Shown: positions 35,022 to 43,853 of the stretch, in pieces
Layout of the letters: the number at the start of each line of letters is the position of its first letter
Numbering within the stretch: the first letter of the stretch is position 1
Assembly (NCBI GenBank): GCA_022790855.1
Contig: JAAVYA010000013.1
Location: 1-45,449 of the forward strand
DNA length: 45,449 nt
Direction of reading: 5' to 3'
Source: Lachnospiraceae bacterium
GTDB lineage: Bacteria > Bacillota > Clostridia > Lachnospirales > Lachnospiraceae
The notes under the pieces: model-generated
Seen by the model: only the letters and a program-made list of their open reading frames with translations
Told to the model about the DNA's origin: nothing
The model's database searches: none
Position numbers and translations under genes: made by a program

Positions 35022-35834
35022 TTACAGAAGGATCTCGCAGCCGCTATAAATCCTGTGCAGCCTATCCCCCATTACAGATTCCATCAACTTCAGGGCTGGC
35101 TCTCCGGTACAATGGCCCGTATAAAAAACCGTCTCCATCCGCTTTAACTCTTCTGCCGTATCCAGGATCACCCGCCTCTCCTGCGGGGTATATTCTGTCT
35201 TTTTCATCATATGGAATCCACTCACCACCGCATCCGGCACATCCTGGAACAATTCCCGGTAGCGATCAAGTATATTCAAGATTCCATTATGGGCGCAGCC
35301 TGATACCAGTATCTGTTTCTCCTGTTCACGGATCACCAGATACTGTTCATGGGCAAAATCATCCTGCACCTGTTTCCCATCCTCCAGCCTGGATAACGAC
35401 AAATTGCTCTGAGGGTAACATCTTCTTCCCGTAACGTTAGAAAACAGAAAAAGTTCTTCATCTATTTGGGCATCCCCATTTAGAAAAATAACCTGGGGCA
35501 GCTCCAAAATCCTCTGATCAATCCCAATATACCTGTCTCCATGGTAATAATCCTCTCCGGCTGCTTCCTGCATATAAATCCGTGCACGAGGATTTTTTTT
35601 AGAAAATGCCAAAATCCCCCCGGAATGGTCGTAATGTCCATGGCTTAAGACCACCGTATCTACTTTTTCCAGATCCACGCCCAAGCTGCAGGCATTTTCC
35701 AGAAAACCGGAGGAAGCCCCCGTGTCTGCAAGCACTCTGTGATTTCTTGTCTCAATATAGACGGACAGCCCATGCTCGCAGACGTATTGGGGATTCCCGG
35801 AGGTATTTTCCATTAACGTTAAGATCCGGATCAT
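35022..35834 (-). CDS. Metallo-beta-lactamase-fold hydrolase (MJ0301 / dihydropterin-type family)
   Basis: The 270-residue protein has the metal motif VVLSHGHYDHSGG, then VSGCAHNGILNI, VVSGFHMMKK and the terminal FYTGHCTGEPAL. This set characterises the branch annotated after methanopterin phosphoribosyl-aminobenzene synthase homologues, whose bacterial function is unclear. It is not the persulfide dioxygenase branch. Its ATG overlaps the stop codon of the large oxidoreductase gene (TAATG), so the two are translationally coupled and probably functionally linked. Confidence 0.88.
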   Translation of the reverse strand: MIRILTLMENTSGNPQYVCEHGLSVYIETRNHRVLADTGASSGFLENACSLGVDLEKVDTVVLSHGHYDHSGGILAFSKKNPRARIYMQEAAGEDYYHGDRYIGIDQRILELPQVIFLNGDAQIDEELFLFSNVTGRRCYPQSNLSLSRLEDGKQVQDDFAHEQYLVIREQEKQILVSGCAHNGILNILDRYRELFQDVPDAVVSGFHMMKKTEYTPQERRVILDTAEELKRMETVFYTGHCTGEPALKLMESVMGDRLHRIYSGCEILL

Positions 35835-38404
35835 TAGCAGGTCGCTCCGCCGACTACGGTTTTCTCCAGAATCTTGCTCTTGTCAATCTTGCTGTTGAGT
35901 AATTTGTCCTGGACGTAATCAAATCCCAGTCTGGCGATCGTATCCGCAAAACGTTCTCCTGACTGGCCTTCATCCCGGAAGAACAGGATCGCACGTTCCA
36001 CCAAATCTACAACTTCCTCTTCTGATGTGAAAATCTTATCCAGCGGACGTCCTCCTGCCACTTTCTTGCCCCAGCGGCCTCCAATATAGACTTTATAGCC
36101 TACCCCGGACTCATTGACTGCGCCAAAGGGACACTTGGAGATGCAGCGGCCGCAATGGTTACAATTCTCCTCCGGTATCCGAATCTTGCCGTCTTCCATT
36201 TGAGCCGCATGAATGGGACAGGCTTTCTCCACCTGACATACCTTACACCCCCGGCATTTGGACAGATCAATCTCCGGTACACGCTGGCCGATAATACCAA
36301 GGTCATTGAGATCCGGTTTCACACAATTATTGGGGCAGCCTCCCACGGCAATTTTGAATTTATGGGGCAGAGCCACATCATGATACCCTTTATAATACAT
36401 ATCATGAAGCTTCTTTGACAAATCGAAGGTGTCGATCAGTCCATATTGGCAGGTGGTTCCTTTGCAAGATACCACCGGACGGACTTTGGATCCTGTGCCT
36501 CCTGTTTCAAGACCCGCTTCTTCCAAAAATTCCCGCAGCTCCTCAATCCTGTCATAAGGAACACCCTGAATCTCCAAGGTAAGCCTTGTGGTCATGGTGA
36601 CCTCTCCGGAACCGAATTTCTCTGCCGCTTCTGCAATCTTGATCTGTTCTTCCGCCGTAATTTTGCCGTTTCTGGTGATGACCCGCACATTAAAGATGTC
36701 GTCATACCGTTTATCCTGAAGACAGCCAAGTCCTTTCACCCGCTTGATTTCTTCCGGGGAAAGTTTTTTGCCGTCTCTCGGAACTTTTACTTCATTAAAG
36801 GTAACTCCGCCCTCCAAAACAAGAGTATTGGTATAACCAAGGGCTTTCAAACGATTCTGCAGGAAATATCCCCTCTTTCCTCTTGCACATACTAAGAGGA
36901 GCTTGGCTGATTTTTCCAATCCTTCTATAGGCTCTGTCACGGATGCCAGCTCGATCCAGCGGGCATTGGGAATCCCAGGCGCGGGCTGCACGTCAAGCAC
37001 GGTATATCCTTTTGCAGCCCCATTCTTATATTCTTCCGGGCTCATGCTCTCCAGCACCCCATCCAGTTTATTCTCCAGAATATAACATGCTGTCACAAAA
37101 GGATGAATTGCCGTGGAAAAAGGAGGTGCATAGGCAAAATCCAGGGTATCGAAATCATCCAGCTTCATCTTCTGGGAAATCCCGGTAACTGCGATATCTA
37201 CCATTTTATCCACCGCGCCGGCGCCAAGCACCTGAATGCCCAAAAGCCTGCGGCTTTCTTTTTCTGCCGTAAGCTTAATAATAAAAGAGGATGCTCCCGG
37301 ATAGTAATGAGCCTTGTCATCCAGGACACAGACAATGGAAGCCGCATCAAAGCCTGCCGCTTTGGCCTGTTCTTCTGTAAGCCCTGTCCTGCCGCCGTTC
37401 AACGTGGGAAGAATGCGCACAACGCCTGTTCCAAGGCATCCGCCGTAGCCATTCCCCAGTCCATACATACTTTTGGCCATAGCCCTTGCCGCCAAATTAG
37501 CTGTGGAGCCCATGGCAGACCATTGAGCCGCTCCTGTCAGGGCATGTTTTACTACTGCACAGTCTCCTACCGCATAAATATCCGGAAGATTCGTCTTAAG
37601 CTTCTCATCTACGATGATCGTTCCCCGAAACATTTCAAGCCCGCTGTCTGTCAAGAATTCCGTGCAGGGACGAACTCCGATTGCCAGAATTACCAAGTCT
37701 GCAGGAAGGCTGCCATTGTCTGTCATTACACCTTCTGCATGCTGCGTTCCGGCGATTCCCGTTAAACTTACCGAAGTAAGTACCCGCATTCCGGCCGCCT
37801 TGATCTGGCGCTTTGCGTAGTAGGCCATCTCTTCGTCAAACGCGTTGGGCATAATCTGGGAAGCCGCGTCGATCACAGTCACTTCCAGTCCCTGAGACAT
37901 CAGATTTTCCGCCACCTCAAGTCCGATAAATCCTGCGCCGCAGACAACGGCTTTGCGGCAATGTTCTTTTTCTATGTAATCCCGGATTGCTGCCGCATCG
38001 TCCGGTGTGCGGACACAAAATACTCCTGGCAAATCTTTTCCCTCTACCTGAGGTACAAAAGGCGCGGCTCCTGTGGCAATGATCAGCTTGTCATAGGTCT
38101 CCGTAAATGTTTCGCCTGTCACAGGCCGAATGGTTACCTGCTTTTCTTTGCTGTCAACCTTAATGGCTTCGCAGCCTGTATTTACCGAAACGCCTGTAAG
38201 TCCGGCGTACTTTGCCGGAGAATTCACAATTAATTCTTCTCTGGTGCCGATATCTCCCCCGATATAATAAGGAAGCCCGCATCCGGCATAGGAAATATCC
38301 GTGCTTTTCGTAAATACTTTTACTTCCGCTTCCCTGTCACAACGCTTTAATTTGGCGGCTGCTTTGGTTCCTGCTGCAACACCGCCTAAAACTAGGTATT
38401 TCAT
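35834..38404 (-). CDS. CoA-disulfide-reductase-like / rhodanese / siroheme-FeS reductase-like / ferredoxin fusion
   Basis: The fusion is about 856 residues; ATG 38404 lies 9 bases after GGAGG, so longer starts are rejected. The FAD/NAD half (about 1-445) has VLGGVAAGTKAAAKLKR and redox Cys42 in SYAGCGLPYY, as in CoA-disulfide and NADH-dependent persulfide reductases. A rhodanese-like domain follows with VCARGKRGYF. Next is a nitrite/sulfite reductase ferredoxin half-domain (TTRLTLEIQGVP) with siroheme/4Fe-4S cysteines in CKGTTC and GGCPNNC. Two 4Fe-4S motifs (CRGCKVC..., CNHCGRC...CPFGA) come next, then a helical tail. It could move electrons from NAD(P)H to persulfide, sulfite or a related sulfur species in the cytosol. 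Individual domains are clear; the reaction is inferred. Confidence 0.85.
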   Translation of the reverse strand: MKYLVLGGVAAGTKAAAKLKRCDREAEVKVFTKSTDISYAGCGLPYYIGGDIGTREELIVNSPAKYAGLTGVSVNTGCEAIKVDSKEKQVTIRPVTGETFTETYDKLIIATGAAPFVPQVEGKDLPGVFCVRTPDDAAAIRDYIEKEHCRKAVVCGAGFIGLEVAENLMSQGLEVTVIDAASQIMPNAFDEEMAYYAKRQIKAAGMRVLTSVSLTGIAGTQHAEGVMTDNGSLPADLVILAIGVRPCTEFLTDSGLEMFRGTIIVDEKLKTNLPDIYAVGDCAVVKHALTGAAQWSAMGSTANLAARAMAKSMYGLGNGYGGCLGTGVVRILPTLNGGRTGLTEEQAKAAGFDAASIVCVLDDKAHYYPGASSFIIKLTAEKESRRLLGIQVLGAGAVDKMVDIAVTGISQKMKLDDFDTLDFAYAPPFSTAIHPFVTACYILENKLDGVLESMSPEEYKNGAAKGYTVLDVQPAPGIPNARWIELASVTEPIEGLEKSAKLLLVCARGKRGYFLQNRLKALGYTNTLVLEGGVTFNEVKVPRDGKKLSPEEIKRVKGLGCLQDKRYDDIFNVRVITRNGKITAEEQIKIAEAAEKFGSGEVTMTTRLTLEIQGVPYDRIEELREFLEEAGLETGGTGSKVRPVVSCKGTTCQYGLIDTFDLSKKLHDMYYKGYHDVALPHKFKIAVGGCPNNCVKPDLNDLGIIGQRVPEIDLSKCRGCKVCQVEKACPIHAAQMEDGKIRIPEENCNHCGRCISKCPFGAVNESGVGYKVYIGGRWGKKVAGGRPLDKIFTSEEEVVDLVERAILFFRDEGQSGERFADTIARLGFDYVQDKLLNSKIDKSKILEKTVVGGATC

Positions 38405-38434
38405 CCGTATCATCCTCCTTCGTCTTATGGAAAT

Positions 38435-38463
38435 ATTATACGTTTTGCATATGGAAAATTCAA
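38435..38463 (-). promoter_or_regulatory. Promoter of the sulfur-type fusion operon
   Basis: On the minus strand TTGAAT (38458-38463), 17 bases and a perfect TATAAT (38435-38440) lie 30 bases upstream of the start at 38404. Confidence 0.7.
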
Positions 38464-38601
38464 GAAATTTCTGGTATTTGATGCGTTTCTCCATAAACTA
38501 AAAGGGACGGGTATACCGTTCCTAAGCTCATAATGTTCCGTCAGTTTCACTGTGCCTGCATTTGTCATTATTTTTCTTTCCTATCCATGACAATATAAAA
38601 T

Positions 38602-38642
38602 AGCCCTGCAGAAACAAGACAAAATGTCATTTCTACAGGGCT
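38602..38642 (-). terminator. Terminator of the fumarate-reductase-like gene
   Basis: On the minus strand AGCCCTGTAGAAA pairs with TTTCTGCAGGGCT (one G-U) around a 15-base loop, then ATTTTAT. It lies 16 bases after the stop codon. Confidence 0.7.
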
Positions 38643-38658
38643 GCTTTTTATGCTTTTC

Positions 38659-40107
38659 TTATTCTTCCACAAACTCCGCAGCTTCCATTCCGGCAATACG
38701 TCCGGTATTCACTGCATACCCCATGGAATTGCCGGGCAGCAGGAACATATAGCTGTCATTATAGATATTACAGGAATCGGCTCCTGCACAGTACAGTCCG
38801 GGAATCGGCATAAAGTCCGGTCCGCAGGCTTCGCAGTTCTCATTGATGCGGACGCCTCCTACGGTGCCGTATCCGCCTGCCCGTACTCTGGTGGCATAGA
38901 AGGGTCCCTTATGAACCGCCTTCAAATATTTCTTCTGCTTGAAGAATTCTTCGTCCACACTATCGCAGAAATCATTATATTCATCCACGGTATCCGCCAG
39001 TGTCTCCGGGTCAATTCCCATCTTCTCAGCCAGTTCTTCAATGGTATCTGCAATGTAGAAGGAATCGTTTCCATTTTCCTGAGCCATTTTTACTCCGTCA
39101 TAGAAATCGGATACATCTGTCTCTGTACGAACCATGCTTACCACATCTACGCCATTGCGGATATAATTCTTCACAATGGAGGTATCTACGATACTATAGC
39201 ATACCCGGTCTTTCTGGTTGGAAACCACGTTGGAAAGATAGGTGGCATTCTGCATATATTCTTCGTTCATTACACGCTTGCCGAACTGGTTCACCAGCAA
39301 GTTGGGCTGAATAAATACATTTGGAATGCACTGGGGAAGATCGTCAATCCCTTCAATATTTGCCGCCATCTCAATACGAACCGGTACATGGTCCGCGCCT
39401 GCTTCCCAGGCCATCCGAAGGCCGTCTCCCATAATCCCCGGAATTGCAAAGTTAAACATATCCTTGCCAAAAGTGAATCCTGTTTCCTCTTTGATCATCT
39501 CAGGATTACAGCCTGCCCCACCGGTGCAGATGATAGCAGCCTTGCAGTCTACCTTCACTTCTTCGCCGCTCTTATCTATCGCCATAACGCCGCAGACACA
39601 GCCATCTTCATCTTTTAAAATCTTAGTTGCAGGCGTCTCCAAAAGGAAGGTTACTCCCATCTCCAGCGCTTTTTCATAGAGAGCCTTGTTCATAAAGGAG
39701 GCTGCTCTCGGGCCGATGCCCTTGTCCGTCTTTACAATATGCCAAGTTGCTTCCGATTGGGGGAAGTAGCGGTATGCACCTTCAAACTCCACGCCCATAT
39801 CCTCTAACCATTCAATGGTCTCGGCGGACTGGTCGAAGTACCGTTTTACCAGCCTTGCATCTACCTGGTAGTGGGTGTACTCCATAAACATATTAAAGGC
39901 TTTTTCCACAGAAATGTCGATCATCTGAGCCTTCTGATATCTGGTGCCGATGCCCAGGGGGCCCATACCCATATTGGCGGCTCCGCCTACTGCCGCCGCT
40001 TTCTCCAGCACAATGACGCTGGCGCCGTCTTCTGCCGCCTGGACTGCCGCAGACAACCCTGTGGGGCCGGCTGCGATGACACAAATCTGCGCTTCGTAAT
40101 TTTTCAT
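38659..40107 (-). CDS. FAD-dependent fumarate/urocanate reductase-like flavoprotein
   Basis: A protein of about 482 residues starting MKNYEAQICVIAAGPTGLSA; ATG 40107 follows GGAGAGG. The FAD-binding N-terminus is slightly unusual (AAGPTG rather than GAGPAG). GGAANMGMGPLGIGT, AAIICTGGAGCNPEMI and the C-terminal LYCAGADSCNIYNDSYMFLL and NSMGYAVNTGRIAG fit the FAD_binding_2 family. The usual H-T-x-GG near the active site reads GGYGTVGGVRIN, and an Arg (ATRVRAGG) precedes it. There is no signal peptide, haem or FMN_bind domain, so it is a soluble reductase needing a separate donor. Its substrate is unknown. It is divergent from a Crp/Fnr regulator across a palindrome. Confidence 0.87.
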   Translation of the reverse strand: MKNYEAQICVIAAGPTGLSAAVQAAEDGASVIVLEKAAAVGGAANMGMGPLGIGTRYQKAQMIDISVEKAFNMFMEYTHYQVDARLVKRYFDQSAETIEWLEDMGVEFEGAYRYFPQSEATWHIVKTDKGIGPRAASFMNKALYEKALEMGVTFLLETPATKILKDEDGCVCGVMAIDKSGEEVKVDCKAAIICTGGAGCNPEMIKEETGFTFGKDMFNFAIPGIMGDGLRMAWEAGADHVPVRIEMAANIEGIDDLPQCIPNVFIQPNLLVNQFGKRVMNEEYMQNATYLSNVVSNQKDRVCYSIVDTSIVKNYIRNGVDVVSMVRTETDVSDFYDGVKMAQENGNDSFYIADTIEELAEKMGIDPETLADTVDEYNDFCDSVDEEFFKQKKYLKAVHKGPFYATRVRAGGYGTVGGVRINENCEACGPDFMPIPGLYCAGADSCNIYNDSYMFLLPGNSMGYAVNTGRIAGMEAAEFVEE

Positions 40108-40162
40108 TTCTATCCTCTCCTTTTTTATTTTATTCCATCTTCGTACAATCTTTTCTTTCTTT

Positions 40163-40205
40163 ATTTTATCACAGCACTCTTGACCAACACCATGACATAT
40201 GTCAT
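40163..40205 (-). promoter_or_regulatory. Crp/Fnr-type operator and promoter of the flavoprotein gene
   Basis: ATGACATATGTCAT (40192-40205) is a perfect 14-base palindrome of the TGACA-NN-TGTCA form. A minus-strand -10 candidate TAAAAT sits at 40163-40168. With a start site 6-7 bases beyond it, the palindrome centre is at about -41.5, the classic position for activation by a Crp/Fnr protein. No good -35 box is present, which agrees with activator dependence. Confidence 0.55.
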
Positions 40206-40269
40206 ACTGAAAGTAATATTTTCGATATGGTAAGTGCCAAAAAGCAGCCACATTTTAACGAGGTGCAAC

Positions 40270-40950
40270 ATGGAAATTATACAAAATGAAAAGCGGCTGA
40301 ACCGGCTGATGCTACAATATGACCTCCCCGGCCGTTTTCGGTATTATGAGGAATATAAGCCTTATTTTCATCTGGTGCGGTTTGCAAAACACGAGATTAT
40401 CTATCAAAAGCAAGGCCAACGCCAATATCTTCTTTTTTTTATCACTGGAAAAATTAAGGTCTGCTGTGATATGAGCAACGGCAAGTCGCTTCTCGTCTGC
40501 TTTTATACCTCTTTCCAGCTCCTGGGAGATTTGGAATTCTATGAAATTGACACTTCCACTACTACTATTACGGCGGTGGAGCCTTGCCTCTGCATTGCCC
40601 TGCGTATTACTTCCATCCGCAGAAGGCTTCTGGAGGATAATCTGTTTCTTCAGTTCCTTTCCCGTTCTCTGGCAGACAAGCTCACCAGAGTCAGCAGAAA
40701 CAATTCCATCAATCTTCTCTATCCCCTGGAAAGCAGGCTGGCCAGCTATATCTACCAGGTGAGCGAAAATAATTATTTCTGTGAGAACCTGACTCAGCTT
40801 TCCGAGCTTTTAGGAACCAGCTATCGTCATCTGCTGCGGGTTATGAAAGAGTTTGTCGCCCAGGGAATTCTGGAAAAGTCCTCCAAAGGGTATATTATTA
40901 AGGATTCCTGGAGATTGATGGAACTGGCGGAGGATCTGTATTTAACGTGA
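40270..40950 (+). CDS. Crp/Fnr family transcriptional regulator
   Basis: A protein of about 226 residues starting MEIIQNEKRLNRLMLQYDLP; ATG 40270 follows GAGGTG, and an upstream in-frame ATG is rejected. The N-terminal cyclic-nucleotide-type sensor barrel (about 25-140) has HEIIYQKQGQRQYLLFFITG and SFQLLGDLEFYEID. The C-terminal winged helix has LTQLSELLGTSYRHLLRVMK. It resembles the YeiL-type branch. There is no N-terminal cysteine cluster like Fnr, so the ligand is unknown. It is divergent from the flavoprotein gene and the likely reader of the palindrome between them. Confidence 0.88.
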   Translation: MEIIQNEKRLNRLMLQYDLPGRFRYYEEYKPYFHLVRFAKHEIIYQKQGQRQYLLFFITGKIKVCCDMSNGKSLLVCFYTSFQLLGDLEFYEIDTSTTTITAVEPCLCIALRITSIRRRLLEDNLFLQFLSRSLADKLTRVSRNNSINLLYPLESRLASYIYQVSENNYFCENLTQLSELLGTSYRHLLRVMKEFVAQGILEKSSKGYIIKDSWRLMELAEDLYLT

Positions 40951-41010
40951 GGAAAAAAATTTCACTGTAACGATGGTATGATGTTGGGGCAATAGTATTC
41001 CAGGATGAGG

Positions 41011-42171
41011 TCAAAACCGCAGCACAATCTCCTGTTCCATACAGTCTTTGGAATTTCCTCCCACATAGAATATAAACACGCCGTCCTCCAGCAGATATTC
41101 CATCTCATCATTATAAAATCCCAAATCCCTCTTTTCTACGGAAAGCAGCACTGTTTTAGCCTCACCGGGAGCAAGCTGCACCTTTTGAAAGGCTTTCAGC
41201 TCCTTTACAGGACGCCCCGTACTGGGGTGGTTATAATAACGGGGGCACTGTCCTGTAACGGCCGGAAAGGTACAGGATAATTTTCCGCTGGGATTGTATG
41301 CGCCAAACAGTACGTCCGCTACCGCATGGCCCATCTCAATTCCCAACTGCCAGCATTCCATAATAGCAGGCACATGTTCCTGCTCCCAGGCAAGCGCCAG
41401 GGGACGGCCGTTCATCAGCAGGGCCACCACTGGTTTCCCGGTAGAAAGTGCCTCCTTTAGAAGCTCCTGCATCTTTTAATCCCTGATAAATGGATACACA
41501 ATCTTTTTCCCGTCCTCCCAGGGACCATGCCCCCATCACTTCCATAGGCATATCCGCCAATTCTCCCACTCCTCCCCCTGAAAGCCCCGAACCTTAGCCC
41601 TGGCATAGACGCTGGCCAGATACGGATCTTCTCCGGGAGATTCGCTGATCCTGCCCCAGCGGGCGTCCCGGGCAATATCCACCATGGGAGCAAAGGTCCA
41701 TCGGATATTGTGGGCGCTGGCTTCTTTTGCCGCTATGGAGGCAGAAGTCTCAAACAGCTTTTGGCTCCAGGTACACGCTTCTGCCAAAGGAATTGGAAAA
41801 ACCGTCTGAAACCCATGGATCACATCAAATCCAAACAACAGGGGAATCCCCAGACGGCTCTCTTCCACGGCAATTCTCTGAAGCTCGTTTGCTTTCTCAG
41901 GATCATCCAGTAAAAAAGACCCAATCTTTCCTTCCCGAATTTCCTCTTCGTGAAAATCACGTTCTGCGCCCGCCATCATTTGCCCAAACTCCTCATTGGT
42001 AATACGGCCCTCTGTCAGCATTTCAATCAGCTCTTCAAAAGATACGTCAAATCCGCCCACAATGGAAGGGGAAAGCTGATGGAGCTGCCCCGCCTTTTCT
42101 TCCACTGTCATTTTCCTTAACAATTCCTCTACTTTAAGCTCCTGTTCCTTGGTTAATGTAAATTTTGCCAT
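41011..42171 (-). pseudogene. GH3 beta-glucosidase gene with large internal deletion and frame break
   Basis: The 5' part (42171 to about 41575) encodes a normal GH3 N-terminus: MTVEEKAGQLHQLSPSIVGG, FGFDVIHGFQTVFPIPLAEA and RDARWGRISESPGEDPYLAS. It then jumps to middle and C-terminal GH3 sequence in other frames (MEVMGAWSLGGREKDCVSIY, PVVALLMNGRPLALAWEQEH, ADVLFGAYNPSGKLSCTFPA and a fibronectin-III-like end). About 350-400 residues, including the catalytic nucleophile region, are missing compared with the usual 720-760. It lies 19 bases after the GH35-like gene and was the second gene of that operon. Confidence 0.88.
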
Positions 42172-42190
42172 ATTGTTTTCCTTCCCTAGA

Positions 42191-43735
42191 TTATACGGTC
42201 AATAATTCTACCCGATACAGCACGAAATTGTCTTTACATGATACAAACATTTTCTCGTCCCCGTTTAAAATACGCCCAGGTTTCCAGCCGCCCTTTTCCC
42301 ATTCTCCTTCTTCCAGACGAATCAGCTCCGCTGTTTTACCGCTTCCCATCTTACCGTGAAACGTAATGCCGCACATGATTCCCGCAATCAAAAATACATC
42401 CTTCTCCAACTGGAATATGACGCCGCCTGTTTCCGGCTTCCCCTGTTCCTTTCTTCTATAGTCTAACTGGATGTCGTACCCTTTTGCATGCACCACCGTC
42501 CCCTGTTCCCTGGGATCTTTTCGGATAAAAGCATGCACATCCCCATCAGGGCGAAGACGGTAATACAAGGGAAGCAAGTTTTTGATCAGTTCATAGCTTC
42601 GTTTCAAATACTCTGCCGACCCTTCCATATCAAAGGCCGCCGGATCAATATTCAAGGCAGCCATGACTTCCGGCGGAATCCGGTCTATTTTTTCCGGATC
42701 CATGTTCAGTTCTTCCACGCCAAAAGGGGAAAATCCAATGCCGTGGCATCCAAATACTGCATACAGCGCATTCGTGGCACATGCAGCATCTTTTCGCACT
42801 TCCGGCACAAACAACGGATTATCTAATTCTGTATACAGATCCATTGTCTCCGGCACCATAGGCACATAAATGTCCGGCGCCAATGTAAACAAAGACGGCG
42901 CCATTGCTTTCCACATCCGAAACATTTTTCGGACAGGACCGCCGCTGGGATATGTGCCCGGCCTCCAGGGAAACTGCTCCAGCCAGGCATTGGTATACAT
43001 TGGCAGGGGATATTCCCTCTTTCCAGCCCCGGCAATTTCTTCCACCGCCTTTGCAAACGCCCAGGCCATAAAATATTCTCCCGCCTCTTCCCCAAAGGCT
43101 TCCTGCCAGGAGCCGGACAAACGGAATTCCTCCTCAACTTCCTTTGGCATTCCTGCCAAAAAGGCTTCCTGGGCCGTGGGACTATCATCCCGCTCAGAGC
43201 CCAGCAATCCAATTTCATTTTCTACCTGAACCATAAGTACCGTCCGGCAGCCGTCCTGTTCCTTCAGATAGGCCATCAAACGAGTAAATGCCTCCCGGTC
43301 TTGTTTTACAGCTTCTTTGCAAAAAGGAGATATAACCGGGAGCTCTTCCCCACTTGCTTTTTTGCAATGAAAATACGTCTTTCTGTCCCGTTTCATCCAA
43401 GTCGGCACATACATGGATTCCGCATTTTTCCATAGCCCAAACCACAGAAGCACCAGCCTGAGGTTTTCCCTCCGGGCCTGCCTCAGCAAATCATCCACTG
43501 TGGAAAAGTCAAAAGCTCCTTGCTTTGGTTCGATGCATTCCCAATATACGGGAGCCACCACCGTGTTCATTCCAAGATCTCTTACATTAGGCCAAACCTC
43601 TTCTTCCATGTAGGCTTCTCCAGACGCAGCGGAATTATGGACTTCCCCGCCCAGGATTACATAAGGTTCTTCATCCACAAAAAGCGTCTGATATCCCTGA
43701 AACATTTTTACCTCTGGCAACTGTTTTGTTTCCAT
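42191..43735 (-). CDS. GH35-like beta-galactosidase (DUF5597-type)
   Basis: The enzyme is about 514 residues; ATG 43735 follows GGAGGATG. The barrel has YVILGGEVHNSAASGEAYME, MNTVVAPVYWECIEPKQGAF and VLLWFGLWKNAESMYVPTWM. The putative acid/base Glu is in MVQVENEIGLLG and the nucleophile Glu in PLFVPEVRKDAAC. The C-terminal beta domain matches the DUF5597 group. There is no signal peptide, so it probably acts on imported oligosaccharides inside the cell. It is divergent from an AraC regulator and followed by the broken GH3 gene. Galactosidase specificity is assumed from the family. Confidence 0.88.
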   Translation of the reverse strand: METKQLPEVKMFQGYQTLFVDEEPYVILGGEVHNSAASGEAYMEEEVWPNVRDLGMNTVVAPVYWECIEPKQGAFDFSTVDDLLRQARRENLRLVLLWFGLWKNAESMYVPTWMKRDRKTYFHCKKASGEELPVISPFCKEAVKQDREAFTRLMAYLKEQDGCRTVLMVQVENEIGLLGSERDDSPTAQEAFLAGMPKEVEEEFRLSGSWQEAFGEEAGEYFMAWAFAKAVEEIAGAGKREYPLPMYTNAWLEQFPWRPGTYPSGGPVRKMFRMWKAMAPSLFTLAPDIYVPMVPETMDLYTELDNPLFVPEVRKDAACATNALYAVFGCHGIGFSPFGVEELNMDPEKIDRIPPEVMAALNIDPAAFDMEGSAEYLKRSYELIKNLLPLYYRLRPDGDVHAFIRKDPREQGTVVHAKGYDIQLDYRRKEQGKPETGGVIFQLEKDVFLIAGIMCGITFHGKMGSGKTAELIRLEEGEWEKGGWKPGRILNGDEKMFVSCKDNFVLYRVELLTV

Positions 43736-43759
43736 ACGGCATCCTCCTTGCTTTTTCCC

Positions 43760-43782
43760 ATTATATTGATATAATAATATCA
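43760..43782 (-). promoter_or_regulatory. Promoter and possible AraC operator upstream of the GH35-like gene
   Basis: A minus-strand TATAAT (43760-43765) lies 24 bases before the start codon. Overlapping its spacer, TGATAT-AATA-ATATCA (43767-43782) is a perfect inverted repeat. It may be a regulator site or simply AT-rich symmetry. Confidence 0.35.
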
Positions 43783-43853
43783 TAACAGTTTCATTTTCCC
43801 CGGTAAATCACAAGTTTTTAATGCTTATGTTAAAATTTTAAGGAGGCTCCGTT

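Noticed and set aside
35022..35834. The metallo-beta-lactamase-fold protein as an ETHE1-type persulfide dioxygenase
   Set aside because: The TGHCTG end and overall motif order fit the MJ0301/dihydropterin-type branch instead, and an oxygen-dependent enzyme is unlikely in this anaerobic setting.
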